DNA of 64,000 bases from assembly GCA_020052645.1 (NCBI GenBank), contig JAGVOQ010000032.1:1-64000 (forward strand), given 5' to 3'. The stretch comes from Candidatus Omnitrophota bacterium. GTDB lineage: Bacteria; Omnitrophota; Gorgyraeia; Velamenicoccales; Velamenicoccaceae. The notes under the pieces are model-generated. The model worked only from the letters and a program-made list of their open reading frames with translations. It did no database searches and had not been told where the DNA came from. A program made the position numbers and the translations under genes. Positions 30,021 through 37,535 of the stretch are shown here, piece after piece; position 1 is the stretch's first letter; each line of letters begins with the position of its first letter.

Positions 30021-31340
30021 ATGAATAATTGTAATCTGATGCAACTTTTCAGAATATTATTAATTGTTTCGTTTTCATTAGGCTCTATGTTAAGTATCGG
30101 CCGAGCCGAAATGGCCAAAAAGTACGAACCCCAAATTATAAAATTACAAAATTGGCTATTTAAAAATAGTGATTTAGCTACAGGATTGCCTCATAGTCAT
30201 GTAGGAGATGAGAGATTCGAAAATTGGGCCATTACTTATGATTCTGCAGTTGTTGTCCTTGCCTATGTTGCGACCGGGAGAATAAAAGAAGCAAAGAAGG
30301 TGCTTGATTTTTATATTAATACACCCAATGTCTGGAGATTAGGAGGGATCATTGAGGCAGTAAATCCTACCAATCCTGTTTTGGGAGAGGATTGGTCTGT
30401 AAGGACAGGTTCAAACCTTTGGATGGGCATTGCCAGTTTCCACTTTTATAAAGCAACTGGTGAAACAAGATATTTAGATTTTGCTAAAAAATTGGCAGAT
30501 CTTGCGATATCTCTCCAGAATACCACTAAAAATGATTCTAATTTTGGCGGGATACGCTTAGGTCCTCAGGGCGGTCCGAATGTGGCAAGCGACCAGCACC
30601 TTGGTTATGACAAGAATCAACCAAGTTTTTACGATGTGTTTGCCACAGAGCTCAGCATTGATGCTTATACGTTATTTAATATGCTTTATCAAGAAACAAA
30701 AGATACGAAATATAGCAAAGCAAGGTCTATGGCATTAAATTGGTTAAAGCGTGTGGCTTATAACAAAGAAGAACATAGGTTTAATCGTGGCTATGTGCAT
30801 GGAGTAGATCCTACTGTAGCAACAGATATACATTCTTGGGGAATATCTGCTTTGGGGGTAGACATATTAGATACTTTTGAACCTGGGTTCGCTGAGAAGA
30901 TGTCTGAGTTTGTTGGAAAAAATTGTGTGTCAGAAGTTTCTTATACGAAGCCCAATGGCAAGAAAATCAACGTCAAAGGAGCGGACTTTGTAGATTATAA
31001 AACAGCTGCAAATCTAGGAAGAGAACCTCTTGTATCTCCTGAGTGGACCTTTCAGTTAATTAATGCTTATAGAAAATTAGGATTAGATTTTACGAAACGC
31101 AAAAATAGCAAAAAGGCATCCGAATATCAAAAGAAACAAGAAGAATTGATAGATAATATGTTAAGTTTATCCATCAAGCAAGACGATACACTAGCTTATC
31201 CTTATGCGACTCGGTCAGAAGCGATCATAGGACATGAATATAATACGCCAAGAGAAAATAATTACAGTTGTATTGGTGTCGCATATGCGATCCTCGTTCT
31301 GTCAAATTTTGATCCTCTGGAGAATTTAAATGAGCGTTAA
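30021..31340 (+). CDS. Exported protein, probable alpha/alpha-barrel glycoside-hydrolase-like fold
   Basis: N-terminal signal sequence; GLPHSHVGDERFENWAITYDSAVVVLAYVATG and RTGSNLWMGIASFHFYKATGETRYLDFAKKLAD resemble helical-toroid repeats. Confidence 0.55.
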   Translation: MNNCNLMQLFRILLIVSFSLGSMLSIGRAEMAKKYEPQIIKLQNWLFKNSDLATGLPHSHVGDERFENWAITYDSAVVVLAYVATGRIKEAKKVLDFYINTPNVWRLGGIIEAVNPTNPVLGEDWSVRTGSNLWMGIASFHFYKATGETRYLDFAKKLADLAISLQNTTKNDSNFGGIRLGPQGGPNVASDQHLGYDKNQPSFYDVFATELSIDAYTLFNMLYQETKDTKYSKARSMALNWLKRVAYNKEEHRFNRGYVHGVDPTVATDIHSWGISALGVDILDTFEPGFAEKMSEFVGKNCVSEVSYTKPNGKKINVKGADFVDYKTAANLGREPLVSPEWTFQLINAYRKLGLDFTKRKNSKKASEYQKKQEELIDNMLSLSIKQDDTLAYPYATRSEAIIGHEYNTPRENNYSCIGVAYAILVLSNFDPLENLNER

Positions 31341-31372
31341 AAAGGTTTATTTTAATTTTTGAAATGTAGTTT

Positions 31373-31723
31373 ATGAAAAAGCGTAAGAAAAGAAAATTCA
31401 AAAGGAGCGGGAAATTTTGGGTTTACATTGTGCAATGCAGTAATAAAGCATTCTATACAGGCTATACGCCTAACCTAAAAAAACGCATTGAATTGCATAA
31501 TGCCGGTAAGGGGGCAAAGTATACACGGGACAGAAGGCCGGTAAAGTTGGTGTGGAGTAAGAAATATAAAAAATTTAAGCCGGCGTTTAAGCTTGAAAAA
31601 ATAATTAAACAGTTAACCAGATTGGAAAAAGAGTCATTGGTTAATGGCAAGGGCTTGGATAAAGTGTTGTTTGACGCAGGGATTAAAGGAAAATGCGAAC
31701 ACGCCAACCAAGAGTTTTCTTGA
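31373..31723 (+). CDS. GIY-YIG nuclease superfamily protein (YhbQ-like)
   Basis: FWVYIVQCSNKAFYTGYTPNLKKRIELHNAGKGAKYTRDRRPVKLVW. Confidence 0.92.
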   Translation: MKKRKKRKFKRSGKFWVYIVQCSNKAFYTGYTPNLKKRIELHNAGKGAKYTRDRRPVKLVWSKKYKKFKPAFKLEKIIKQLTRLEKESLVNGKGLDKVLFDAGIKGKCEHANQEFS

Positions 31724-31766
31724 AAACATTTAGCTGGTCGATAGCGTGAGCCTGTCCGCCAATTAT

Positions 31767-31795
31767 AGTTGGCAGCTACTTGATAGGTGTCAGTT
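31767..31795. repeat. Degenerate inverted-repeat element, related to 34685-34713
   Basis: AGTTGGCAGCTACTTGATAGGTGTCAGTT is 23/29 identical to the perfect IR at 34685-34713. Confidence 0.55.
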
Positions 31796-31838
31796 TTTGT
31801 TAGATAAAATTGATATTTAAAATATAATTGGTAACGTG

Positions 31839-31943
31839 TTGTTACCTAACAACATTGTATGTTTGATAGATTGTTGGGTAATTTGCTTTGTTGACATTTG
31901 TTACCTAACAAGTTATATTATAGTATACTTTGTTAGGTAACGG
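31839..31943 (+). promoter_or_regulatory. Multi-operator promoter: four TTGTTA-NN-TAACAA sites around a sigma70 promoter
   Basis: Sites at 31839-31852 (perfect IR), 31871-31884 (degenerate), 31898-31911 (perfect IR), 31930-31943 (TTGTTAGGTAACGG). -35 TTGACA 31891-31896, 17-bp spacer, -10 TATATT 31914-31919. Confidence 0.8.
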
Positions 31944-31951
31944 GAGGATTT

Positions 31952-32272
31952 ATGAGAGGCGTTATAAAAGGAGTATTGGCTGAAGAGCTTGAGAATTCTC
32001 TTCGAATGAAAAAAGAGTATGAAGAGGCATTGGGTAAATTACCTAAAGGGTGCCTTGCTATAAGAAAAATACGAGGCCGCGAGTATTGTTACCTGGTAAA
32101 GAGAGTGGATAAAAAAGTAAAGTATATTTACAAAGGCAAACTTTCTGTAGAAGAAAAGAAACAGTATAAAGAGGCCAAAGAATTAAGGGCTAAATACCGA
32201 AAATTACTGTCTCAAGTCAAAAAACAAATAAGATTTTTAAGGAGCTCATTGCGTGGAAAAGAAGCAATCTGA
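31952..32272 (+). CDS. Small basic coiled-coil protein in the nucleotidyltransferase cassette
   Basis: 106 aa; SD GGGAGG at 31942; overlaps the start of the nucleotidyltransferase gene. Confidence 0.6.
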   Translation: MRGVIKGVLAEELENSLRMKKEYEEALGKLPKGCLAIRKIRGREYCYLVKRVDKKVKYIYKGKLSVEEKKQYKEAKELRAKYRKLLSQVKKQIRFLRSSLRGKEAI

Positions 32273-32960
32273 TTTATGTCTTGAAATTCTAAGAAGGTTC
32301 CATAAGACCGGTATCCTGGATGATTTAATCCTCATAGGCAGTTGGTGTGTGTATTTTTATAAGGACTATTTTTCCAGCATTCCATACATAGATCAAGCTA
32401 CCATCAAAACTAGAGATATCGATTTCCTGGTTGATTCTCCATCCAAGATAAAGAAAGATGTAAATATCCCGGAACTTCTGAAGGATTTAGGATTTGTTAC
32501 TATCTATAGAGGCAACAGAGGATTTATCAAGTTAGATCACCCGGATCTTATCTTGGAATTTTTGGTTCCAGAAAAAGGAAGAGGAACTGATAAGCCTGTC
32601 CCATTGTCCAAATTTGGCCTTAATGCTGTTGCCTTGAGATTTTTAACTTTTCTTTCTAAGAATACCATCAAAGTTAAAGTAGGGGATTTCTACGTTACCT
32701 TACCACATCCTGCCAATTTCGCTCTCCATAAATTAATCATTTTTCAACGAAGAACCAAAAAAGAGAAAGCTGAAAAAGATAAAAATACAGCAGTCGAAAT
32801 ATTAAAAGCGCTAATCCAGAAAGGCGATGCAGCTGTTATTAGGCTGGTTTTCAATTCTGTGCCGCTGAAATGGCAGAAGAAAGTTATAAGAGGATTGGAA
32901 GAGGCAGGGGACGGAGAAATATTAAATATATTAGATTCAGATAGAAGCATGGGAGGCTAA
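32253..32960 (+). CDS. GSU2403-like nucleotidyltransferase-fold protein
   Basis: LILIGSWCVYFYKDYF...TIKTRDIDFLVDSP (GS...DIDF nucleotidyltransferase pattern) and overall organisation. Confidence 0.7.
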   Translation: MEKKQSDLCLEILRRFHKTGILDDLILIGSWCVYFYKDYFSSIPYIDQATIKTRDIDFLVDSPSKIKKDVNIPELLKDLGFVTIYRGNRGFIKLDHPDLILEFLVPEKGRGTDKPVPLSKFGLNAVALRFLTFLSKNTIKVKVGDFYVTLPHPANFALHKLIIFQRRTKKEKAEKDKNTAVEILKALIQKGDAAVIRLVFNSVPLKWQKKVIRGLEEAGDGEILNILDSDRSMGG

Positions 32961-32961
32961 T

Positions 32962-33258
32962 ATGTCAGATAATCTACTTGGTAGAGAAGTAAGATATGCA
33001 AGTAAGCTGCTTAAGAAATACCCATTTTTAAGAAAGATGTGGCAAGAAAGAGAGAAAGTCTTTGATGGGGCGCACAGGAAGGAAGTATTAATAAAGAAGA
33101 AATACAATAAAATCGCCCAAAAAGCTGGTTTAAAAAGTGTTAAATTCGCCTATAGCGAAATACTGTTTTGGCATAGATATCAACGATGTTGATGCACATG
33201 GCACGAATTTAAAAGCAAAGAGATTGCTTATTCACGATATGGCACTAGAGAGAGAATG
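32962..33258 (+). pseudogene. Small conserved-looking ORF interrupted by a frameshift near 33140-33165
   Basis: The 32962..33192 frame stops after FAYSEILFWHRYQRC. The next frame gives a protein-like tail NSPIAKYCFGIDINDVDAHGTNLKAKRLLIHDMALERE, ending in an ATGA overlap with the next gene. Confidence 0.6.
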
Positions 33259-33573
33259 AGCAAAAAGTTGATCAAAGATAAAAATATTCTATACATTATG
33301 GCAAAGTTAGAAAGATTCGGTCATCCCAAATTGCCCTTTGTGATTATCAAAGAGAAACAAAGTTATGTCGTTGGTCATAAGCGAAAACGTTTCTTTGATG
33401 GTAGCGAATATATCGATAAGGCCTGTAAAATCACATACGTCAAAAGCAGCAATAACTGGAAACTCTACTGGATGCGCGCGGATTTAAAATGGCATCTCTA
33501 TGATGAATATCCTACTTTAGACGAATTGCTCTGGGAAGTCAAAACAGACCCGAATGGATGTTTTTGGGGATGA
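33256..33573 (+). CDS. DUF3024-like protein
   Basis: C-terminal WKLYWMRADLKWHLYDEYPTLDELLWEVKTDPNGCFWG matches the DUF3024 pattern. Confidence 0.65.
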   Translation: MSKKLIKDKNILYIMAKLERFGHPKLPFVIIKEKQSYVVGHKRKRFFDGSEYIDKACKITYVKSSNNWKLYWMRADLKWHLYDEYPTLDELLWEVKTDPNGCFWG

Positions 33574-33581
33574 GGTGAATT

Positions 33582-34235
33582 GTGGGAAAAATTATTTTTG
33601 CGGTTCTTGTATTTTTAAGTATAAATAATTTAGCTTATCCTGATGTAAATCCTCCGCACAAAATGATCGAGCGGGCTTATTTTAAATGTGAGGCATCAAA
33701 AAATCTTGAAGGCGGAATATACGGCAAAGGGCCGTTCAAACGTTTTGGGCCAGAAGCGTCTGCCTGTTCAAATCAAGATTGGGTAAGAATAAGTCACGAA
33801 GAATTTAAAGCTCTCGCCACTCAATGGTATGGCGTGAATTGGGATAATGAAATCCCATGGTGGAATCGTGAATTAATAAATGATCCTGCACAAAGAATGG
33901 ATTCGCCTTGGGCTAAAAAGGCCCCCTATCCTTACGAAAATAAAGACAGTTTATTAGTTAGAAATTCTTATAAAGAGAAGTGGTTTGAATCATCTCAAGA
34001 AAAAAACCCTGAAGCTCTACAGAAAGCTAAACAAGTACTAGAAGAATGGGGGCAGAATCCAGAAAGATACGAATACGAAAGGAAACAGTATGATTATAAA
34101 ATTTCTGTTTCTGAAAGTAAAAATTTTATTTCTGTGGTTTTTCTGCCCATTGCGTTAAATAAAACATGTCAACAGGTCGAAATCAGAATGTCAAAGAATG
34201 ATTATGTCGTTTTATCTATATTGCCTGGAAGTTGA
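33582..34235 (+). CDS. Hypothetical exported protein
   Basis: 217 aa with N-terminal signal-like sequence; no family recognised. Confidence 0.5.
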   Translation: MGKIIFAVLVFLSINNLAYPDVNPPHKMIERAYFKCEASKNLEGGIYGKGPFKRFGPEASACSNQDWVRISHEEFKALATQWYGVNWDNEIPWWNRELINDPAQRMDSPWAKKAPYPYENKDSLLVRNSYKEKWFESSQEKNPEALQKAKQVLEEWGQNPERYEYERKQYDYKISVSESKNFISVVFLPIALNKTCQQVEIRMSKNDYVVLSILPGS

Positions 34236-34298
34236 TTTTTTTCAAAAAAAGTCAATGGGCGGAGAGAATAAATTATAGGTCGGGAAAGGCGGTACGTA

Positions 34299-34526
34299 AT
34301 GATTCAAAAGGCGTTGAAGTTTTTATTGCCAAAGGATTTATTCCAAAAAATCGAGCATGAGTCTAGGAAGTGGTTTATTAAATGCCCTTCATGTGGTTTC
34401 TCGAGATCTTATTGGGAAGCAGGTGGGGTAAGGGTGGCTTTTGATTTTAGTAAAAGGAAGGTAATTTTCGGCCGTTGTCCGCAGTGCAAGGAATTAAAAT
34501 TATTTAAAGTAACACGAAAAGATTAA
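34299..34526 (+). CDS. Small zinc-ribbon protein
   Basis: CPSCGF...CPQCKE in 75 aa. Confidence 0.5.
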   Translation: MIQKALKFLLPKDLFQKIEHESRKWFIKCPSCGFSRSYWEAGGVRVAFDFSKRKVIFGRCPQCKELKLFKVTRKD

Positions 34527-34545
34527 AAAGGACAAGAAAGTCCCA

Positions 34546-34665
34546 GTGAAAATTTGCTTAAAAACTTATGCTTGACCAATTGTTACTGTGGCGAGGGATG
34601 ATTTTGATGATTCTAAAGAAGTTAAATGGTTGTTAGTAATAGGGTTGTGCAAAAATAAGTCGTAA
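34546..34665 (+). repeat. Boundary-like short repeat, copy b (VKICLKTYA-TGA-PIVTVARDDFDDSKEVKWLL)
   Basis: Aligns with copy c at 36015 at protein level (TGA-P.V.V.RDDF...KW). Confidence 0.45.
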
Positions 34666-34684
34666 TTTCAATAATTGAATTTAT

Positions 34685-34713
34685 AGTTGACATCTTCTTG
34701 ATAGATGTCAACT
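34685..34713. repeat. Perfect inverted repeat upstream of the DUF4143 gene
   Basis: AGTTGACATCT-TCTTGAT-AGATGTCAACT. Confidence 0.8.
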
Positions 34714-34727
34714 TTCAGCATATGGAC

Positions 34728-34775
34728 TTGACAACATAACCAAAATGGTATATACTCCAAATTAGTAATACTAAT
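34728..34775 (+). promoter_or_regulatory. Promoter with palindromic operator for the DUF4143 ATPase gene
   Basis: TTGACA 34728-34733, 17 bp, TATACT 34751-34756; palindrome ATTAGTA-A-TACTAAT at 34761-34775. Confidence 0.75.
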
Positions 34776-34791
34776 ACGGAGGATAATTCGA

Positions 34792-35955
34792 ATGAAAAAT
34801 ATAGTAAGAATGCTTGATATGAAGCTACCTGATAAACAGTCTGCTTTTTTATGGGGAGCCAGAAAAACAGGCAAGAGCACATACCTGAGGGAAAAATTTC
34901 CGGATAGTATTGTATATGATTTCTTGAAAACAGACTTATTTTTTGAGCTATCAAAAAACCCATCGCTTTTACGAGAGCGGTTGCTGGCGAAAGAAGCCTC
35001 TGAGCTCAAAAAGCCAATAATACTGGATGAGGTGCAAAAAGTACCTCAACTGCTCGATGAGGTGCATTGGCTTATGGAAAACAAGGGCTTGAGGTTTGTG
35101 CTTTGCGGCTCAAGCGCAAGAAAGCTTAAAAAAGGACATGTAAATCTATTGGGCGGAAGGGCATGGCGGTATGAGTTATTCCCGTTTGTAAGTCATGAAA
35201 TAGGGCAATTTGATCTGCTGCGTGTCTTAAATCATGGCTTGATACCTCTTCATTACCTACAAAACGATGAGGCTTGCAAAAAATCATTGACAGCATACGT
35301 CCAAGATTATCTACGAGAAGAAGTTTTTGCCGAGGGATTAACCCGCAATATACCCGCGTTTTCAAGGTTCTTTGACGCTTTCGGATATTCTCATGGTGAA
35401 ATGACCAACTATTGCAACATCGCCCGCGAATGTGGCGTTGATTCTAAAACAGTTAAGGAATATTATCAAATACTTATAGATACGCTATTGGCGATAAGAA
35501 TAGAGCCCTATAAGAAGAGACAGTCACGCCAAGTCATAACAAAGGCTTCGAAATATTATTTATTTGATGTTGGGGTTGCCGGTTATCTGACCAAAAGGCA
35601 TATAGCCGAACAAAAAGGCGCAGAATTCGGAAAAGCGTTCGAGCATTTTTTGCTTATGGAGATAATCGCTTACAGGTCTTACGCGGGTAAGGATTTTTCT
35701 GTAAACTTCTGGAGAACAAAGTCGGGGATTGAGGTCGATTTCGTGCTGGGCAAAGGAGAAGTGGCAATAGAAATAAAAGGATCCAGTCATGTTGATAAAA
35801 GGGACATATACGGGCTGAACGCTTTCACCGAAGCATTTTCGCCAAAGAAAAGCATTCTTGTCTGTAACGAAAAAGAAAAAAGAATACAGGGCAAGATAGT
35901 GATAATCCCATGGGGAGTATTTTTGCACGAACTTTGGGCTGGAAAGATATTATAA
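34792..35955 (+). CDS. DUF4143 family ATP-binding protein (AAA)
   Basis: FLWGARKTGKSTYLREKFPD Walker A; IILDEVQKVPQLLDEVHWL; LCGSSARKLKKG; C-terminal EVDFVLGKGEVAIEIKGS. Confidence 0.9.
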   Translation: MKNIVRMLDMKLPDKQSAFLWGARKTGKSTYLREKFPDSIVYDFLKTDLFFELSKNPSLLRERLLAKEASELKKPIILDEVQKVPQLLDEVHWLMENKGLRFVLCGSSARKLKKGHVNLLGGRAWRYELFPFVSHEIGQFDLLRVLNHGLIPLHYLQNDEACKKSLTAYVQDYLREEVFAEGLTRNIPAFSRFFDAFGYSHGEMTNYCNIARECGVDSKTVKEYYQILIDTLLAIRIEPYKKRQSRQVITKASKYYLFDVGVAGYLTKRHIAEQKGAEFGKAFEHFLLMEIIAYRSYAGKDFSVNFWRTKSGIEVDFVLGKGEVAIEIKGSSHVDKRDIYGLNAFTEAFSPKKSILVCNEKEKRIQGKIVIIPWGVFLHELWAGKIL

Positions 35956-35973
35956 AAAATCGGCAGAGAGCAA

Positions 35974-35999
35974 GTAGCTGACGTTTAAACGTCAGCTAC
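35974..35999. repeat. Perfect 26-bp palindrome after the DUF4143 gene
   Basis: GTAGCTGACGTTTAAACGTCAGCTAC. Confidence 0.9.
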
Positions 36000-36014
36000 G
36001 TTGTGGATAACTTT

Positions 36015-36090
36015 ATGAAGAAAATATTTATTAAGACATTCGGATGACCGTTGGTGTAAGTGTCGCGAGATGATTTTAGGTATATTAAAT
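36015..36090 (+). repeat. Boundary-like short repeat, copy c (MKKIFIKTFG-TGA-PLV...)
   Basis: ATGAAGAAAATATTTATTAAGACATTCGGATGACCG resembles the start of miaB at 37536 and copies a and b. Confidence 0.5.
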
Positions 36091-36107
36091 GGGTTAAGTA
36101 ATTGTGA

Positions 36108-37505
36108 ATGATGAGGAGACAAAAGATGAAGATTTTATTCTTATATCAATATGAATTTATCGAGCCACTTGGCCTTATGGCTTTGTCCGCCTTTTTAAAA
36201 CAGGCTCGCCATGAGTGTGATTTTGTTGATCTGGCTTTTGAGAAGAATTACCTAAAAAAAATACAAGAGATTCACCCGGATATTATTGCGTATTCCACAA
36301 CAACAGGTAAGCACACTTTTTATCAGCGTCTTAATATTGAATTAAAGAAAAATTTATCTTTTTTCTCAGTTTTTGGCGGCCCGCATTCAACTTTTTTTCC
36401 TGAATTCGTGGAAGAAGAAGGAGTTGATGCCATTTGTCGAGGGGAGGGTGAGTATCCTTTGCTCGAGCTAGCTGAGGCTTTAGGATCGGGGCAGGATCAT
36501 CTTCGAGTACAGAATCTTTGGATTAAGCATGATGGTAAGATATACCGCAACGAAGTGCGCCCACTCATTGAAGATCTTGATTCACTACCTTTTCCTGATC
36601 GTGAATTAGTTAATAAGTACGCTCACTATAAGAAATTACATCGAAGAATGATTTTAAGCGGTCGAGGATGTCCTTATAACTGTTCTTATTGTTTCAATCA
36701 TTCTTTAAACAAGCTGTATGAAGGTAAAGGGAAGATGATACGGAAGCGCAGCGTTGATAATGTTATAAAAGAGTTGAAGGAAATTCGCGAAAAGTATGCC
36801 CCGCAACGGTTCCAATTCATCGATGATATTTTTATTTTAGATGCACAGTGGTGTTTTAGCTTTTGCAAACGTTATGAAGAGGAAATACGCACCCCTTTTA
36901 TTGCATATACACGAGTTAATCTTGTCACAGATGAAATAATCAAGAGCCTAAAACGCGCTGGTTGTATTACTATTCTCTACGCAATCGAGAGCGGAAATGA
37001 TTACATTAGGAATAAAGTTTTAAATCGAAATATCAGCGAGAAGCAAATTATAGATGCGGTACATATTTATAAGAAATATAAACTAAAGACATATGCGCAG
37101 AATATGGTAGGAATTCCAGATGAAACATTGGATATGGCTTTTGAGACCCTTCGTTTGAATGCGCGGTGCAAACCGGATTATGCATGGTGCTCAATCTTTA
37201 CACCGTATCCCCGGACAGACTTATGGACTTATTGCAAGAATAAAGGTTATTTAACCACTAAAGATTTCGGCGAATATTTTTATAAAAAAAGCATCCTGAG
37301 AATTAAAAATAAAAAGGAAATGGAAAATTTGCATCACCTTTTTTCCATAACCGTAGCATTTCCATTTCTTTTGCCTTTGACTAGATTATTAGTAAAATTG
37401 CCATTTAGCGAATTTTACTTCTTTGTTTGGCAATTACACCGCGCATGGTGTTATTTCTTCAAGGTGAAGTGGATTGATATCAGCGAGATATTTCTTAAAG
37501 AATAA
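36108..37505 (+). CDS. B12-binding-domain radical SAM protein
   Basis: MKILFLYQYEFIEPLGLMALSAFLKQ; GRGCPYNCSYCFNHSLNKLY (CxxxCxxC); FIDDIFIL. Confidence 0.9.
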   Translation: MMRRQKMKILFLYQYEFIEPLGLMALSAFLKQARHECDFVDLAFEKNYLKKIQEIHPDIIAYSTTTGKHTFYQRLNIELKKNLSFFSVFGGPHSTFFPEFVEEEGVDAICRGEGEYPLLELAEALGSGQDHLRVQNLWIKHDGKIYRNEVRPLIEDLDSLPFPDRELVNKYAHYKKLHRRMILSGRGCPYNCSYCFNHSLNKLYEGKGKMIRKRSVDNVIKELKEIREKYAPQRFQFIDDIFILDAQWCFSFCKRYEEEIRTPFIAYTRVNLVTDEIIKSLKRAGCITILYAIESGNDYIRNKVLNRNISEKQIIDAVHIYKKYKLKTYAQNMVGIPDETLDMAFETLRLNARCKPDYAWCSIFTPYPRTDLWTYCKNKGYLTTKDFGEYFYKKSILRIKNKKEMENLHHLFSITVAFPFLLPLTRLLVKLPFSEFYFFVWQLHRAWCYFFKVKWIDISEIFLKE

Positions 37506-37535
37506 AAAGATGGGCATTAGCCCTCACGCTAAATT

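Noticed and set aside
29922-36090. Integron or integrase-bounded island
   Set aside because: No integrase, transposase or attC-like folded site was recognised; boundary repeats alone do not establish a mobile element.
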